Shown in pieces: positions 32,875-45,888 of a stretch of DNA of 64,000 nt. The DNA lies in NCBI GenBank assembly GCA_021521415.1, contig JAIQDT010003545.1:62001-126000 (forward strand), written 5' to 3'. The position numbers were made by a program, and so were the translations under genes. Position 1 is the first letter of the stretch, and the number at the start of each line of letters is the position of its first letter. The notes beneath the pieces are model-generated. The model saw only the letters and a list, made by a program, of their open reading frames with translations. It was not told the origin of the DNA and did not search any database. This stretch comes from Bidens hawaiensis (lineage: Eukaryota; Streptophyta; Magnoliopsida; Asterales; Asteraceae).

Positions 32875-34847
32875 GGATATCAAAAAGGGTTTTTAATCCA
32901 TTTAAACCAAGCAGAAAATTAAAATGCGTTTTGTCAAATGCTTTGGTAAATAGATCGGCTTTTTGAAAATCAGTATGTACTTTCTCAAGATCATTTAAAT
33001 TCTTTTCAAAACAATCCCGTATGAAATGATATCGAAATATGTTTCATTTTAGAGTGTTGTACGGGATTTTTGGTGATGCTAATGGCAGCAGAGTTATCAA
33101 TTAAAATGGGAGTTGGAAGAAACTTCAAACCGTAGTTGCGAAGATGTTGTTGTATCCACAAAACCTGGGATCAGCAACTCGAGGCTGCAACATACTCAGC
33201 TTCGGCGGTTGAAGTGGAGACTGTTGTCTGCTTCTTACAATGCCAGGAAACAAGCCGGCTTCCTAAGAATTAACACCCTTCTGAGGTCGATTTGAAGTTA
33301 ATCTTGCACCCTCCATAGTCTGACTCAGAATAGACGGTAATCTCAAAATTATCGTCCTTGGGGTACCATAACCCGATGTATGGATTACCCCTCAGATATT
33401 GAAGAATACGCTTGACCGCCGCTAGGTGAGTCACTCGGGGACTAGCTTGGTACCTAGCTCATAAACAAACAGAAAACATTATATCAGGGCGAGAAGCAGT
33501 GAGATACATCAACGAACCAATCATCGCTCAATAGAGGGTAGGATCGACGATATCCTCTAATTCATCCGGTGATAAATTGTGACCCACAGGGAGAGGAGTT
33601 GAAAGGATTTTTCCGGCAGTACACTTGAATCGGCTCAAGACATCGTTCACATACTTAGTCTAGTGAATGAAGATTCCTTTCGCAGACTAGTGAACCTGCA
33701 ACCCTAAAAAGAAGTTCAACTCTCCCATCGAACTCATTTTGAACTTAGTTTGCTTTGACTTCTCGAAATCCTTACGTGACGCGTCGTTAGTTGACCCAAA
33801 AATAATATCATCGACATAAATCTGAACGAGGAGAAGATCATCACCAATGTTTTATAGAATAAAGTGCAGTCAACAATCCCTCGCTCGAAACCATTATCCG
33901 TCAGATGGTCCGCAAGCGTGTCATACCAAGATCTCGGGGCTTGATGTAGACCATATAGGGCCTTGTTTAAACGATAAACTCGGTCTGGATAATTAGGGTC
34001 TTCGAAGCCAGGAGGCTGTAACACAAACACTTCCTCGTGTAGTTCACCATTGAGAAAAGCACTCTTCACATCCATTTATATTCTTGTAAGCCGCATAAGC
34101 CAAAAATATGTGTATAGCTTCAAGTCTTGCAACCGGAGCATATACCTTGCTGTAGTCTATACCCTCTTGCTGATGGAAACCTTGCACCACTAATTGTTCG
34201 TTGTTTCTCACGATCACCCCACGATCGTCTTTCTTATATTTAAACACCCACTTAGTTGGAATAGGCTTCTTAACTCTAGCGGGCTTGTCTATAAGATCCC
34301 AAATACCCAAACGTGCAAAATGTTGCAATTACTCTTGCATGGCTTCTACCCAAGAAGGATCCTGAAGTGCCATACGAGGCGTCGTTGGCTCAACTTGGGA
34401 TAGAAAGCAAGTGTATTTGGCAATATTTACAATTCCAGAAGAATGTAAATCTGCATAAGCACACAATACATTATTCTCACTCGAAGAAGCAACTTGATGA
34501 CGTGTTTGATAATTATGAATCCTAAGAGTGGGATTCTCAGGAACAACAACATTTTCAAATAAGTTAGTGTAATGTTCTCCAAGCTCATGATATGAATCAT
34601 CACTGTCAAGTTCAATAACTTGATCAACAACTTGATCATCATCAGAAGATGTAGAGACATTATCAACAGAAACCGGAGAATCATCATAGGCTTCTTCAAT
34701 TGGAGCTACAAATGGAGCTTCAACATCATTAAAACTTGGAAACCTTGGAATTTCCAATTGATCTTCAAAATATGCACGAACCAGGTCTTCATCTGGTTGC
34801 TCAGTGGTTGGAGTAAATGAATTAAATAAACCATCATAATCAAACAT
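32875..34847 (-). pseudogene. pol: Copia 1 RT and RNase H
   Basis: From 34847: an acidic linker, then IPTKWVFKYKKDDRG and [20 protein letters not shown] (near 34200), then [20 protein letters not shown] and [17 protein letters not shown] (34075-33900). The catalytic YVDD is near 33812 in a shifted frame. RNase H follows near 33300-32880 in pieces (SDYGGCKINF, then the end RFNFLLGLNG). Frame changes near 34050, 33860 and 33500 and stops make it non-functional. Confidence 0.85.
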
Positions 34848-34859
34848 CTATACGAGACC

Positions 34860-36190
34860 TTTCCCTTGAGGAGGTGTGGTGTACTTTCGACAGTCCACAA
34901 GGTACCATTCCTCAACACAACCGGAAGTGAAATTAAATACCCGTTTCTTTGGAGAAGCATAACCCAATAACTACCCCTCAATGGCCTTTTCTTCAAATTT
35001 ACCCACATCCTTTTTCAACATTGTACAAGGACACCCGAATGGTTCCAAGTACTTTAAGTTAGGCTTTCGGTTGTTCAAAATCTCATAACTTGTCTTCTTG
35101 AGTCTCTTAACAGTTAGAACCCAATTAAGCGTATAACAAGCAGTATTCACAGCTTCATTCCAGAAATTAACTGGAAGCTTAGAATCTGCAAGCATAGTTC
35201 TTGCTGCTTCAATCAAAGTTCTGTTTTTCCGTTCAGCAACACCGTTCTGTTGTGATACATATGGGGCACTGTATTCTCGATGAATACCTTTTTGAACACA
35301 AAAGAAATCCAATACAGTATTTTTAAATTCAGTACTGTTGTCACTTCGACTTCTCCTCACTTTTTGCTTGTATAGTGATTCGATCTTAGTGATTAAATTC
35401 TGAACAAGGACAGGTGTTTGATCTTTCGAGCTCATAAATAAGATCCATGAGTATCTTGAATAATCATCGGTAACCACCAGTCAATACCAATCTCCATAGA
35501 TACTAGCACGATTCACTGGACCAAACAGATCCATGTGAAGTCGTTCTAATGGTGAATCAATGGAATTCAATAACTTAGACGGGTGTGACTTTTTCTTATG
35601 TTTGCCTTTCTTGCAGGCAATACAGTGATTAGATAACTTAAAGTTCTTCAAAGAAACACCTTCAACTAATAGCCATTAAATAATTCATCTTTCGAACATG
35701 AATGTGACCCATTCTACGATGCCATAGAGTAGAGTCCTTCTCAGTTGCCTTTGAGATAAAACATGTTTCGATAGAAGTTGATACTTTAGAGTTTATAGTT
35801 AAGACATAAATATCATTTGATCGCGGTGATCGCATGACGGCAAAATCAGAAGGCTCAAATGCACCATGTCCTCGGGAATGGCATATCCCGGTTTTAGAAT
35901 CAGATACTCTTTATCAGTAAATATTGTAGTATACTTCTTGTCACATATTTGCGACACGCTCAATAAATTATGGTCCACCTTGTCACAATAGTTGACTTTC
36001 TCAAATGTAATGTGACCATTCGAAACTTCACCTTCCCGTGTTATCATACCCCCAGAATTCCCAGAAAAAGCCACATACCCCCCTTGAATATTTCTCACAT
36101 TTGGTAAGAGGTTGCGATTTCCAGTAATTTGATGAGAACATCTGCTATCCATAATCCAGTTTTCACTAGAAATGGTCTTGGACGTTCCCT
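34860..36190 (-). pseudogene. Copia 1 protease and integrase
   Basis: Protease site at 36152 reads MDSRCSHQITGN: the catalytic D-S-G is D-S-R, so the protease is dead. The integrase finger region is near 35760-35590 in broken frames. The catalytic core (35477-34971) has VTDDYSRYSWILF, RSDNSTEFKN (normally DNGTEF) and NGVAERKNRTLIEAART, so the DDE residues are present. It ends with FGCPCTMLKKDVGKFEEKAI. Confidence 0.85.
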
Positions 36191-36227
36191 ACACACAAAG
36201 GAAAAATGATTAGTTCAAAAAGGCAGC

Positions 36228-37540
36228 CTAGGCCTCAGTCTTGGGCACCTTTTGGTTTCCATGAGAAACATTAAACTTAGCCGAATTAACTTGTTGTTCA
36301 GCAACTTGAGAATAAGTTACCGGCCTTTTAGACTTTCGTCTCAGATAGGCATCTTGAACGACATTTGAATTAACGTTCTTGCAGATTGGAGCGGTTGGGA
36401 CAAACTTTGGTTTTACTTGACCAAATGTTTCATTAACATAAATCACCTTTGGTGGATATACGTTATAAAACATGATGTGAGTATCATCATCACACGACAA
36501 AGGTCGTTTCAGAATCTCCTTTATCAAAGGAACCGGTTTCGATTGGTCCTTGACACATGGGTGAAGATTCTGACTCTTCTTCTGGCCACAATTTCTCACG
36601 ACATGGCCTTGTTGACCGCAAAGAAAGCAACTTCGCATATCAACCCGATCATGTTGATATTTAGGAAAAACAGATGTAACAGAGGATTGATGACTCGCAT
36701 TCTTAGTAAAACTCTTAGCCAAATCATCAGACAACATCGACTTCTTTTTCAAATAGAAATCAAGATTAGAGCAATTCGAAAAACTTTGCAAAATGTCAGT
36801 TCCAGTAGATTTTACAAAATTAACTTTCTTAGCATTTTTTAACGGTTGCTTTGCTTTAATCAATGGATCTGATGCGTTTGATGTTTTGGCACGAGCATAC
36901 TGACGCTCAAACTCTTGTAACTTAAAGGTTTCGTTGTGAAAGACACTTTCAATAAGTTCTGGTTTGATAATACTAATTGGAATGTCTTTCTCAGTGAACA
37001 TAGTGTCCAAACCTTTCAACTTAAACACTCGACCAGTTGATGACTTTGAAACAGTAGGATTGATAAAACGCATCAAATCCACATCAGAAATTTTAGGTTT
37101 TTCTGAAATCTTAGCCTTCATTGGTTTAACCTTAACATGTTCCTCCTTTTTCACTTGAGATATGTGTGAACCATACACGGCTTCCTCAAATTCATGAGGT
37201 TCACATAAGATGTGATTAGAACTAGGAATGTTCTTGTTTTTGTGTATTACTTCGGGTTCAAATACATCTTCAATGATGACTTTATCAACATTCTCAACAA
37301 AGACTTTGTTGCTTTCAACATGAGGTTTTTGAGTTGATGATTGGGCTTCAACATGATCAATTTTCACTGGTTTAGGTTTTTTGGAAACAACAGGTTCTTT
37401 CACAATCACCTCTTCTTCTTTTCTTGCAAAAGGATTTATTTTATAATCATTTTGAAATGGTGGTGGTATTTCAACAAAAACTATACCCTTTTTAGAATCT
37501 TTTTGCTTACCAGTTACTTCAATTATTTCATTAAGAAAAA
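36228..37540 (-). pseudogene. Copia 1 gag, C-terminal part with second zinc knuckle
   Basis: 393-codon frame (37409-36228). A Lys-rich start, then NHILCEPHEFEEAVYGSH and SNCSNLDFYLKKKS, then a C-x2-C-x4-H-x4-C knuckle, CFLCGQQGHVVRNC, near 36630. It joins the protease directly downstream. Knuckles bind element RNA. The stretch 37410-37540 continues the upstream frame. Confidence 0.75.
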
Positions 37541-37544
37541 ATGA

Positions 37545-39520
37545 TTAATTTATAAACTTGCTCAACTTATTTTTCAATTCAAGAACCTCATTTTCGAGTT
37601 CAGAAATCTTGGAACGGTGTTTCAAGATTTCCTGAAATTTTTGATCATTGATAGTCATCTTGACAGACAACTCAGCCTTAAGGTCATGATTGCTTATGGA
37701 TAAAGATTCAATCTTTTCTCTGGATTTCAACTGAGAATCCAAAGATTGCCTATAGGTGTCCTTCAAAGAAGCAATTTCCTTAAGTAGGTTATCATTCTGG
37801 ATCTTTAAGGATTCTATCCTAGGCTTGTTGAATTCACAATCAGCACATGAAACATTAACAAGTAACTTAGAATCAGAAGTACTAACCTCATTAAGCTTAG
37901 CCATGCAAGCAGACGTGGTTGGTTCACTGATTTTAGCCATGCAGGCGAAAGTAGATGGAAGCTTTTCACATGAGTCGTCAGAATCAGATTCAGTATCAAC
38001 ATCAGAAGATAGCTCACTCCCACTTGCATCTTGGAAATTTTCATTTGACCCGAACATAACCAGATTAGCTTGATTATCATTGCATAGCAATCGTTGCGAC
38101 CAATCAGTACCATCCATATTAGACAACATAGCTTGCGGCCCAGATGAGGTTGGTTTGGTTCAGAAGATGATTTAACAGCATCATTTCCATTTTTCCCAAC
38201 TGAATTTCGATCTTGATTTCTAGGACCAGTATAATCCTTCTTTGGCTTGTCACACTCTTTAGCAAAATGCTCGAATTCCTGACAATTATAACACTTAACT
38301 TTCAATTTATCGAACCAACCAAGCTTCTTGTTTAAAGATGGAAGATCTTTGCCAGTTTTTTGCACAAACTTGTTAACCTTTCTCGCGATCATTGCCATAT
38401 TCCATTTTAAATCCATGAGTTCCAAATCATCAAGATCAATTTGGTCATAGTCTTCGTCGGTCAAGTCACTAGTAGCGATTTTACTACAAACCAAATTCTC
38501 ATTAGGAATTAAGAAGGAAGACAAGAAAGCAAAGTTTTGCTCAGCCTCCTTCATGTTCACATTTGGTTGTGATGAGAATTGATTTGCAGTAGAAGAATTT
38601 CCAGACAATCCAACAGAACTAGACGCACCAAGTGACACAGAACTACCAGCAGTGTAGAACAAGCACGTGGATCACTATAATTAGTTGTAGCATTATCACT
38701 TGCAGTTTGAGTAAGAAATGCAGTGATTGGAGTTACAGCAGAACTCAATGGCATGCTTCCACCATAGAATGCTGGATCTTGGTTATCCTTAGAAGAATTT
38801 TGACACCTGAGATCGTATTCACGTGCTTCGATCTTTTGTATGAAATCCGAAGCAGTCAGATCTTCATTACTAAAATCATTCTCCTTCAAAACCATTAAGA
38901 AGGTCGAGTAAGAACTCGGTAAAGCACTTTTGATGGTTTCTAACTTATCACTTTCAGAAGGTTCCATCTTCATCTTGTCCATTTCAGCTATCAGATTAAT
39001 AAATCGTGTTGTCATCTCTTCTACAGTCTCACCTTTAAGTAAGTTAAAATTTCTGAATTGAAACTTCAACATAACCTTCATGCTTTCAGCAATGTTACCC
39101 ATACTTCTCATACGAATATGTTGAAACAACGAAGCACATATCTTTATGCTACCGACTTGATGAAATATGTTTTCTGGTAATGCCATTGTGAGAGTTGAGT
39201 AAGCTTTCTTTCAATTTCTAAGGCTTTCTTCTCCTCGACAGAGTATTGTGAGATAGCTTTAGGTGTGTATCCAATTGTCTCATCTCCAATCATGGAACAG
39301 TATACACTTCAGCAAGACAGTAAGAACAATCAAGGTGAACAGAACCCAAGTGAGCACGAAATCGGGGTTCCCATTTAGCAAAGTCGCTAAATTTCATTAA
39401 GCGTGGACATTTTGAGTGGGATCCAATCTCGGTATCTAATTGTAACATCTGCTTCATTAGTGCGTTTTGTGAAGCCGACGCATAAAAACCAGCCATCTTG
39501 AAAGATAACAAGATAATCAA
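37545..39520 (-). pseudogene. Copia 1 gag, N-terminal and middle parts
   Basis: Begins MAGFYASASQNALMKQMLQL near 39496, then MKFSDFAKWEPRFRAHLGSV. The 39186-38557 frame gives MALPENIFHQVGSIKICASL and FNLLKGETVEEMTTRFINLI, the copia capsid domain. Next come LDDLELMDLKWNMAMIARK and the first knuckle CYNCQEFEHFAKEC near 38270. A coiled coil (SKISELENEVLELKNKL near 37580) follows. Frames change near 39200, 38620 and 38130. Confidence 0.8.
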
Positions 39521-39539
39521 ACTTTAAGGGTTGCTTTTG

Positions 39540-40518
39540 AAAATATCTTTAACGGACTGTGAACAGTAGCTTTAACGAATCAAGATAACGACTTGACAGT
39601 AACGAACCAGGAATAGTGTTAACGAATCTGAAACAGTATCACACGAACTGAGTCAACGAATTAAGTCAAAATAAACGAATTAGTTTGACGAAATAGGTTA
39701 ACGAATCAGGTCGTTCCCTTAACGAATCAACAAGTGAAATCTTAGCGAATTAAGGAAACGAATTGCTGAGTTCCCTTAACGAATCACTAAGGCAAGATTA
39801 ACGAATCATGTGACAAATTAGCTACAGTTGATAACGAATCAACTATAATGAATCAGTTTGTTAAAACGGTTATAACAAACTCTGACAACTATTGCCACGT
39901 GGCAAAAGGTTGTTAGAATTAAAGTTAACGAAGTGGACTCGTGTCTCACGAATTAGAGAGCACGAATCAGAAAATAGTAACGAACTGGATCATGAATTAC
40001 CTAGTAACAATAACGAATTAGCTTGAAGTTTTAACGAATCTTCAACAATCAGATGAAGATCTTCAAATCTTCAAACCTTCAACATACATTTCCAGATTTC
40101 TGGAAAAAATATGAACACCCAAACAAGTCCCAAATCCACAATACCAATTCAATACTACACCAAAATGTCCAATATACCTATCAATTACTCGGAAACACAA
40201 CACGAATCCAGATCAATCCATATCGTAACCAATTAATCTAAACTCGTAACCAAATCAACCAAAATCAACACTCGGTTTCGGCTAAAATCCAGATCCAACC
40301 AAATCAATCCAAATCCGAATCAATTTCCATTTCCATACCACTACACCTTCCAGATACTTTAACAAACACAAATCCAATCAAATTCAATCCAAAACCCAAT
40401 CAAATTCACACTGAATTTGATCCAAACTCAAACCGAACACAAACTAATACCAAATTACTAATTAAAAGTCCTTTATTAACGAATTAACACTCGAATCAAG
40501 AGCAATCGAACACCGAAA
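39540..40518 (-). repeat. Leader of copia 1 with AACGAAT arrays
   Basis: Between gag and PBS. From 39540 to 40035 more than fifteen aacgaat/gaatcaac-type words occur at irregular spacing, followed by an A/C-rich stretch (40070-40500). No ORF is convincing. The copia 2 leader (62376-63434) is organised in the same way. Confidence 0.7.
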
Positions 40519-40530
40519 GCTCTTATACTA
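40519..40530 (-). other. Primer binding site of copia 1 (mutated)
   Basis: The minus strand reads TAGTATAAGAGC, two mismatches from TGGTATCAGAGC, the complement of initiator tRNA-Met used by copia elements. It lies two bases inside the LTR. Confidence 0.75.
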
Positions 40531-40532
40531 CT

Positions 40533-40614
40533 TGTGAAACCCTAACAGATCTCAGATCTAAAGGTTAATTAACGATAAACGGATCTAGTTTATAGTTGCT
40601 CTTAATGCTCATAC

Positions 40615-40656
<42 letters not shown>

Positions 40657-41075
40657 TATTAATTGTAAAGATATATGTATGTATAATATGAAAGGATTAA
40701 TTAAGATGAAGCTTGAGAGAAAATCTGGACAGAGGTTCAATACATAAATCTCAAAACTTAAATTAAATAGAGGATACACCTTTATATATAGGAAGATGGG
40801 TCTAGTTCGTTACACATTCCGTAACGAACTAGCTTCCCACTTCGTTACATAGCAAACAAATAAACAAACTTAACGAACCACTCCCTGATTCGTTAATCAT
40901 CCTTAATGAATTAGGAGGTAACTTAACTTAATGGTCTAGTTTGTTAAGCATCCTTAACGAACTAGACAGTTCCTCTAACGAACTAGACTTAATATAAATA
41001 ACATTTACATTAAAATATACGATAAATACAAAACTATATTTACAAAGACTCGAGACGCAACACCGTGTACTAACA
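40533..41075 (-). repeat. 5' LTR of copia 1
   Basis: 543 bp with TG...CA ends (plus strand tgtgaaaccc ... gtgtactaaca). It aligns with 50541-51068, including the shared gacgcaa-ccgtg-actaaca end and repeated ttcgtta/taacgaac words. A minus-strand TATA (TATATAAAGG) lies at about 40791-40782. It contains a (TA)n microsatellite at 40616-40653. Confidence 0.8.
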
Positions 41076-43087
41076 ACACATTAGACAATACATACACTTA
41101 CCTTCAATTATGCATCCGAAGATACATAATAATTACTTTACTAATTTACTTTCATTACATAATTTCGTACATACTTCATACTTTATTACTTTCATACTAT
41201 ATAGTTACTGTCCCTTCTATCTCAGATATTATTAGGGTCTGATCCCTCTTTCCTATGTCTATCTCAGATATTATTAGGGTCTGATCCATTTCTTGTCTAT
41301 CTCAGATATTATTAGGGTTGATCCCTTTCTCGTCTATCTCAGATATTAATAGGGTCTGATCCCTCTTTAATTCTCTATCTCAGATATTATTAGGGTCTGA
41401 TCCCTTTCTTCTGTATCGCAGATATTAGTAGGGTCTGATCCCTTAATTCTTCATCTTCGTACATTCTGTCTTTACATACCCGTAACATACATATACATTC
41501 TTTAATCATTCATGAATATTCATATGTTGTATATATATATATATCATACACATTCATCTATTACATACTTACCTCCCTCCTCAATACGTGCAATATCCGA
41601 AGATCGTTCACGTACCGACAAGCTTTCATTCACATTCAAGATATACATACATAATTAACATATAAATCATATATGGCATACACTTACCATTTAAAGAAAG
41701 TGTATTAACTATCACATAGAGTACGCACATAGCCCCGAAAACATAACAAGGAAATGGGGCTAGAAACTCACATGAACCTGTTTCGTTCATCGTTAATGGT
41801 TATTCCTTTCTTGAGTTGTTCACGATTGACTGTATAACAATTACACGTATCAATTAACTATCACTACCCCTATCGTCTTTCTAGTTTAATTATTACCCTC
41901 AACGAATGGGGGCTCGGGGGCAACGCCCCCGGCAGTGGGGTTCTAGGGGCGGCAGCCCCAGCGGGGTCCAAGGGGCGGAGCCCTTGGCTGGGGTTATGCT
42001 GACAGGTCATCTTGGAAACTTTTTATTTACATTAACTGATTTAACACATTTTCCACTAGGATTTTAAATTATTTTCTAATCCGTTAACTCATCTGTATAA
42101 CGAATTAAGCCTAATTCGTTAACTGATTCGTTATCTTCTGTGATCTGATTCGTTAACTTCATTTGTTATTTTTCAATTAGCTGGTTCATTATTCTGGTTC
42201 GTTAGAAAAACGAATGGTTAGTGACGAATCACCTGATTCGTTATCTTAATATAAAGAATTGGTGAATAACGAATCCTCCTGATTTGTTATCTTATCATAA
42301 CGAATTGGTGAATAACGAATCCTTTTGATTCGTTATCTTATCATAACGAATTGGCGTATGTTCTTATCCATACTTTGACTCAGGGTCAAAGTCAAAATTG
42401 ATATGAACAATGAATAGTCAACAGACCCTCAGATCTGCAATTAACCTTTCAAATCATGACGAAATAACATGATTTTGGTACCAATGGACACGCAATATCA
42501 GCGCTAACAAACCCTAATCATCAAATCCTTCTAACATCCATGTTTAGAGGGTGCGATTTATACCTTAGAATCTACGGCTCGTTTATCAATCGGTTAACCC
42601 ATCAATCGTTAATGGTTTTCAGTATGGTTTGATGCATCGGGTTCGTTCTTACCATTATCATACAGATATAAGATTTCCCAGACAAATCCGAACCTAAATG
42701 AATGATTTCTAATTATAAACGTACCTTAAACGATTCAAACTAAGAACACGGTCAAGTCTTGATGTTGGTTTGGCTTGTCACGACGCTCCAGCACCAACAA
42801 GCTCGGGTTTTCGCCTTTGGAACTTGGTTCGGGTTATAGGATAGTGTTTGTGTGTGTTTTAAAGGTGTAGGCTATGGTGTAGATATGGATAAAAATGGAA
42901 AGGTTTAGGGTTTAAGGGTATTTATTCTCCCTTAAGCCCATGGGCCTAAGCCCCATTCCATCTCCTATTCCATCTTCTAAAGTCCAAGCCCACCTTCTAT
43001 TAGTTCATTTATCTAAACCGACACACAAAACTTTATCGATTAAACAAAATTTCATTTATTTATTATAATCAAAAGTAGGATGTTACA
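41076..43087 (-). repeat. Chromovirus-type long LTR, second copy
   Basis: Starts TGTAACATCCTACT on the minus strand at 43087. Colinear with 8591-10988 but without the MITE. Contains AACGAAT-type words (42080-42360), a GC-rich hairpin block (41905-41985, gggggcaacgccccc) and six ~38-bp tandem units with cagatattattagggtctg (41217-41450). The copia 1 LTR abuts its left edge, so copia 1 probably inserted into it. Confidence 0.65.
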
Positions 43088-45618
43088 ATTAATATTTTAT
43101 TTTTCACAATTCTTGTCGGTTTTATGTTTAAAAATGAGTCCTTAGGTTTTTCGTATAAAATGTAACTTTTAAATCATGAATAATACTTGTTACATATATA
43201 TTAGTCAAGTTTTATAAGTTACCTTATAAAAATATATGTTGTTTCATTTTCATTAATGTTTTCTTAAAATAACAACTTTTTAACGTTTTTGTGTCGGTTT
43301 CTCGACATGAATCGTTTAGGACTAATTTTTATCATCTTGTACTTTTCCCATATATTAACTTATGTTATACATGAGTATTTTAAAACTTTAGGGGCTGTTC
43401 TAAAACAGTCCCTAATAGTTGTGTCGGTTTCGTTTAAAAAGCCGATTTTTCGACCGTTAACGTTACCGACAAGTCAAATAAGTTGACCAAGTCTACACTA
43501 ATCATCTTATGAACTAATCACGCATATAATAAAACATATTTCACCATAAGTTCCAGTTTTGATCATATAAATTCACAAGACACATTTAAACAAGTTTTAA
43601 GCTTCTAGTTCATATTCTAAGTTTATTAATGATCTTACTAATCAGGTTTCTTTTTCTTATATGCACAAATATTATTATATCACCTATGAATCCAGATTTT
43701 TAACTTATTTTATGAGCTCGTAATAAGTCAAAATATTACTTTTCAATAAAGTGGTCTTATTCTATTTTGGAAGAATCTAATTTTTATGATCCAAGTATTG
43801 TCTTTTTCAACAAAATCAAGTATTAGCTTTTAGGTGATTTTGTTCTTTACTATGATCAATCACTTTATATCATTCCTATCATTATCAATATCTAACAAAT
43901 AACTCAAATCACAAGATTATGCATTTTTATGAATTTTCCAAGTTTTAATTTAACAAAGTTTCCTACTATAATAACTTTTAATATTTGGTAATTCTAACTA
44001 ATTCAATCTTTCAATTAAGTTTAATTCTTTCAGTTAGTTTGATATGGTTTCATGCATCCTAAGTGTTCTATTCCATTCCTGTTCTTTTAATTCACCATTC
44101 AACAAAGTTTCTATATCTAGTAAGTTGTTTGCTAATTCAATTAATGTGTTAACTAACCTATCCTTTAATAGTGCATCCTATCTTAGTTTAAAGTTGTTAT
44201 TAATCACATATTGATCACATTCATATAAAGTATTCACATCAAAATCAAAAATTCAACTTTTCTTAAATTAAAGTTTCCCTGTTTAGCAACTTAAACAATC
44301 TTCAAGAACTAACTAAGGGTTTTAGTGAGTTTACTAGCATATATCCTATTTCATTCTTAATTTTATTATTCCATAACACTTTTTGATTTACCAATCCCTC
44401 CAAAATCCCATAATTAATCCCATATCCAAAAATCCCCAAATTTCAATATGTTCTTGTTTTTTTCATCTCTAACAACTTTTCAATAATCTAAGTCCTTACT
44501 AACAAACTACTGATCAATAATTAATCCAAATTTCATTCTAACAACAAACCCTAACATCAAGTTTATTCAAGTTCATATCAAGTATTCAACAGATTAACAA
44601 TACTTAAAATCAAACTTAACAATCAATGTGTGATCCTTGAGTATACATATGAATGTGTAAGTGAGTTTGATATTCCCTCTTACATATACATATATAAATA
44701 CGATCCAAACATACAAACAAACATTATCCATATATTCAACTTTCAAGCTTCAATCAATCCAAGAACAACTAATCTAATGCTTCCAATCTAATAATCAACC
44801 TTAAATTAAAGACTTGCTTGTTCTTAGAGATTTTAAAGTTGAGAGTGGTGTGCCTCCTTCCTAATCCCTTTCTAGTAGCTTTATCTTTCTTGTTCTTGAT
44901 ATAGACCTTCATATCTCTTGATTATGTGTGTGTGTGTATTGATTTTGAATTTGAGTTGTGTGTGTTGGGAGGGGTGTGTAGACTTGTGATTTGTGAAGTA
45001 GAGTAGTATGGTGGAGTGTTGTAAGAGTAACAAGTTGCATTCTTCTATAAAGACAATGATTAGGGAGTGAGTTGGTGCTTAGGGAATGGAGAGGAGAGGA
45101 GGTGGGGGTGATGAGGTGGATAGGGGGGCGACCAAGGGGGTGGGGGTGGGGGGGGGGTATATGAAGGGTTTTGATTATAAACAAGCTAATTTCGGTAAAT
45201 CGTTTAACATATTGTGTGATTTAGATATCCAAACGGATCCCGTTTTAATAATTTTTGTCAGACTTTGAACGAAATCAAATTCCTGACAGTATGGACCATA
45301 AAAACCATTTTCTTGGAAATTGTGTGGTATCCTTTCCGGGTCTTATACTGGCTCGTGCTTACTTATTTTTCAGTTTTCGCGATTCGAGCCTTCCTAAATA
45401 ATTTTTTTATATTGTCTTATATGTTTTTGCATATATTTTGAATTTTTGAGGTTATTTTATCGTCCTAACGAATCATTTACTTTTTGGCTCACTGCCAGAG
45501 CTTTTTGCACGTTTTACTCGTTTTGTGTCTGAATTTGGACTTTTTGTTGACTTTGCTAGATATAGAACCTTAATAAAGAGATATTTTATCAATAAAAAGA
45601 TATTAGGATGATAAACAT
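43088..45618. other. AT-rich non-coding stretch with a G-run cluster
   Basis: No coding sequence. A TATA-like tatataaatac is at about 44690. A purine- and G-rich tract at 45087-45160 includes runs of 6, 5, 5 and 10 G (45123-45157). Segments near 43390-43460 (gggctgtt-aacagtccc, gtgtcggttt) suggest an old LTR, but I cannot set its ends. Confidence 0.4.
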
Positions 45619-45780
45619 AACGAACAACCTGTAGAGATCGTTGACGGCAAGAAAAAGCAGCTTCGTCATAAAGTTATCCCATTGGTGAAAGTGATATGGA
45701 AGCATCGCAAAGGATCGGATGCCACTTGGGAAGCTGAAGAAGAGATGCGCAAGTTTTACTCAAATTTGTCTATCCAATAG
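45619..45780 (+). pseudogene. Chromodomain fragment of a Tekay-type chromovirus integrase
   Basis: 53 codons and a stop: EQPVEIVDGKKKQLRHKVIP, then LVKVIWKHRKGSDATWEAEE. This matches the C-terminal chromodomain of plant chromovirus Pol, where VKVxW and ATWE are conserved. The rest of pol is missing to the left. Chromodomains guide integration to marked histones; here it is only a remnant. It ties the TGTAACATCC LTR family in this window to chromoviruses. Confidence 0.8.
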
Positions 45781-45888
45781 ATAGGTTTCGGGGACGAAAC
45801 CTCTTTAAGGATGGAAGACTTGTAACATCCTATTTTCGATAAGATTAATAAAAGAAATTCCGTTTATTCAATATTGTGTCGTGTATCA
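45781..45888 (+). repeat. PPT region and start of chromovirus 3' LTR
   Basis: The tract ggggacgaaacctctttaag then ggatggaagact precedes the LTR start tgtaacatcc at 45821. The first 68 bases (…aaattccgtttattcaatat then tgtgtcg) match the LTR starts at 10988 and 43087 read on the minus strand. The LTR is interrupted at 45889 by the CACTA element. Confidence 0.75.

Larger units (their letters stand above)
31455..41075 (-). mobile_element. Ty1/copia element 1 (Sirevirus-like), 3' end lost
   Basis: Minus-strand order from the right: LTR 40533-41075, PBS, AACGAAT-rich leader, long gag with two zinc knuckles and a coiled coil, protease, integrase, RT and RNase H, then a 1.4-kb non-coding tail that stops at 31455. 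The copia order (integrase before RT) and the iMet-type PBS are clear. It is the same family as the element at 50541-63606. The Sirevirus assignment rests on gag size and style and is an inference. No 3' LTR remains. Multiple frameshifts. Confidence 0.85.

Noticed and set aside
36417..36842. 141-codon plus-strand frame in copia 1 gag
   Set aside because: Shadow frame opposite a clear gag segment with a zinc knuckle.
44909..45184. 91-codon frame rich in Pro, His, Thr
   Set aside because: Generated by TG/G-rich simple sequence on the opposite strand; no features.
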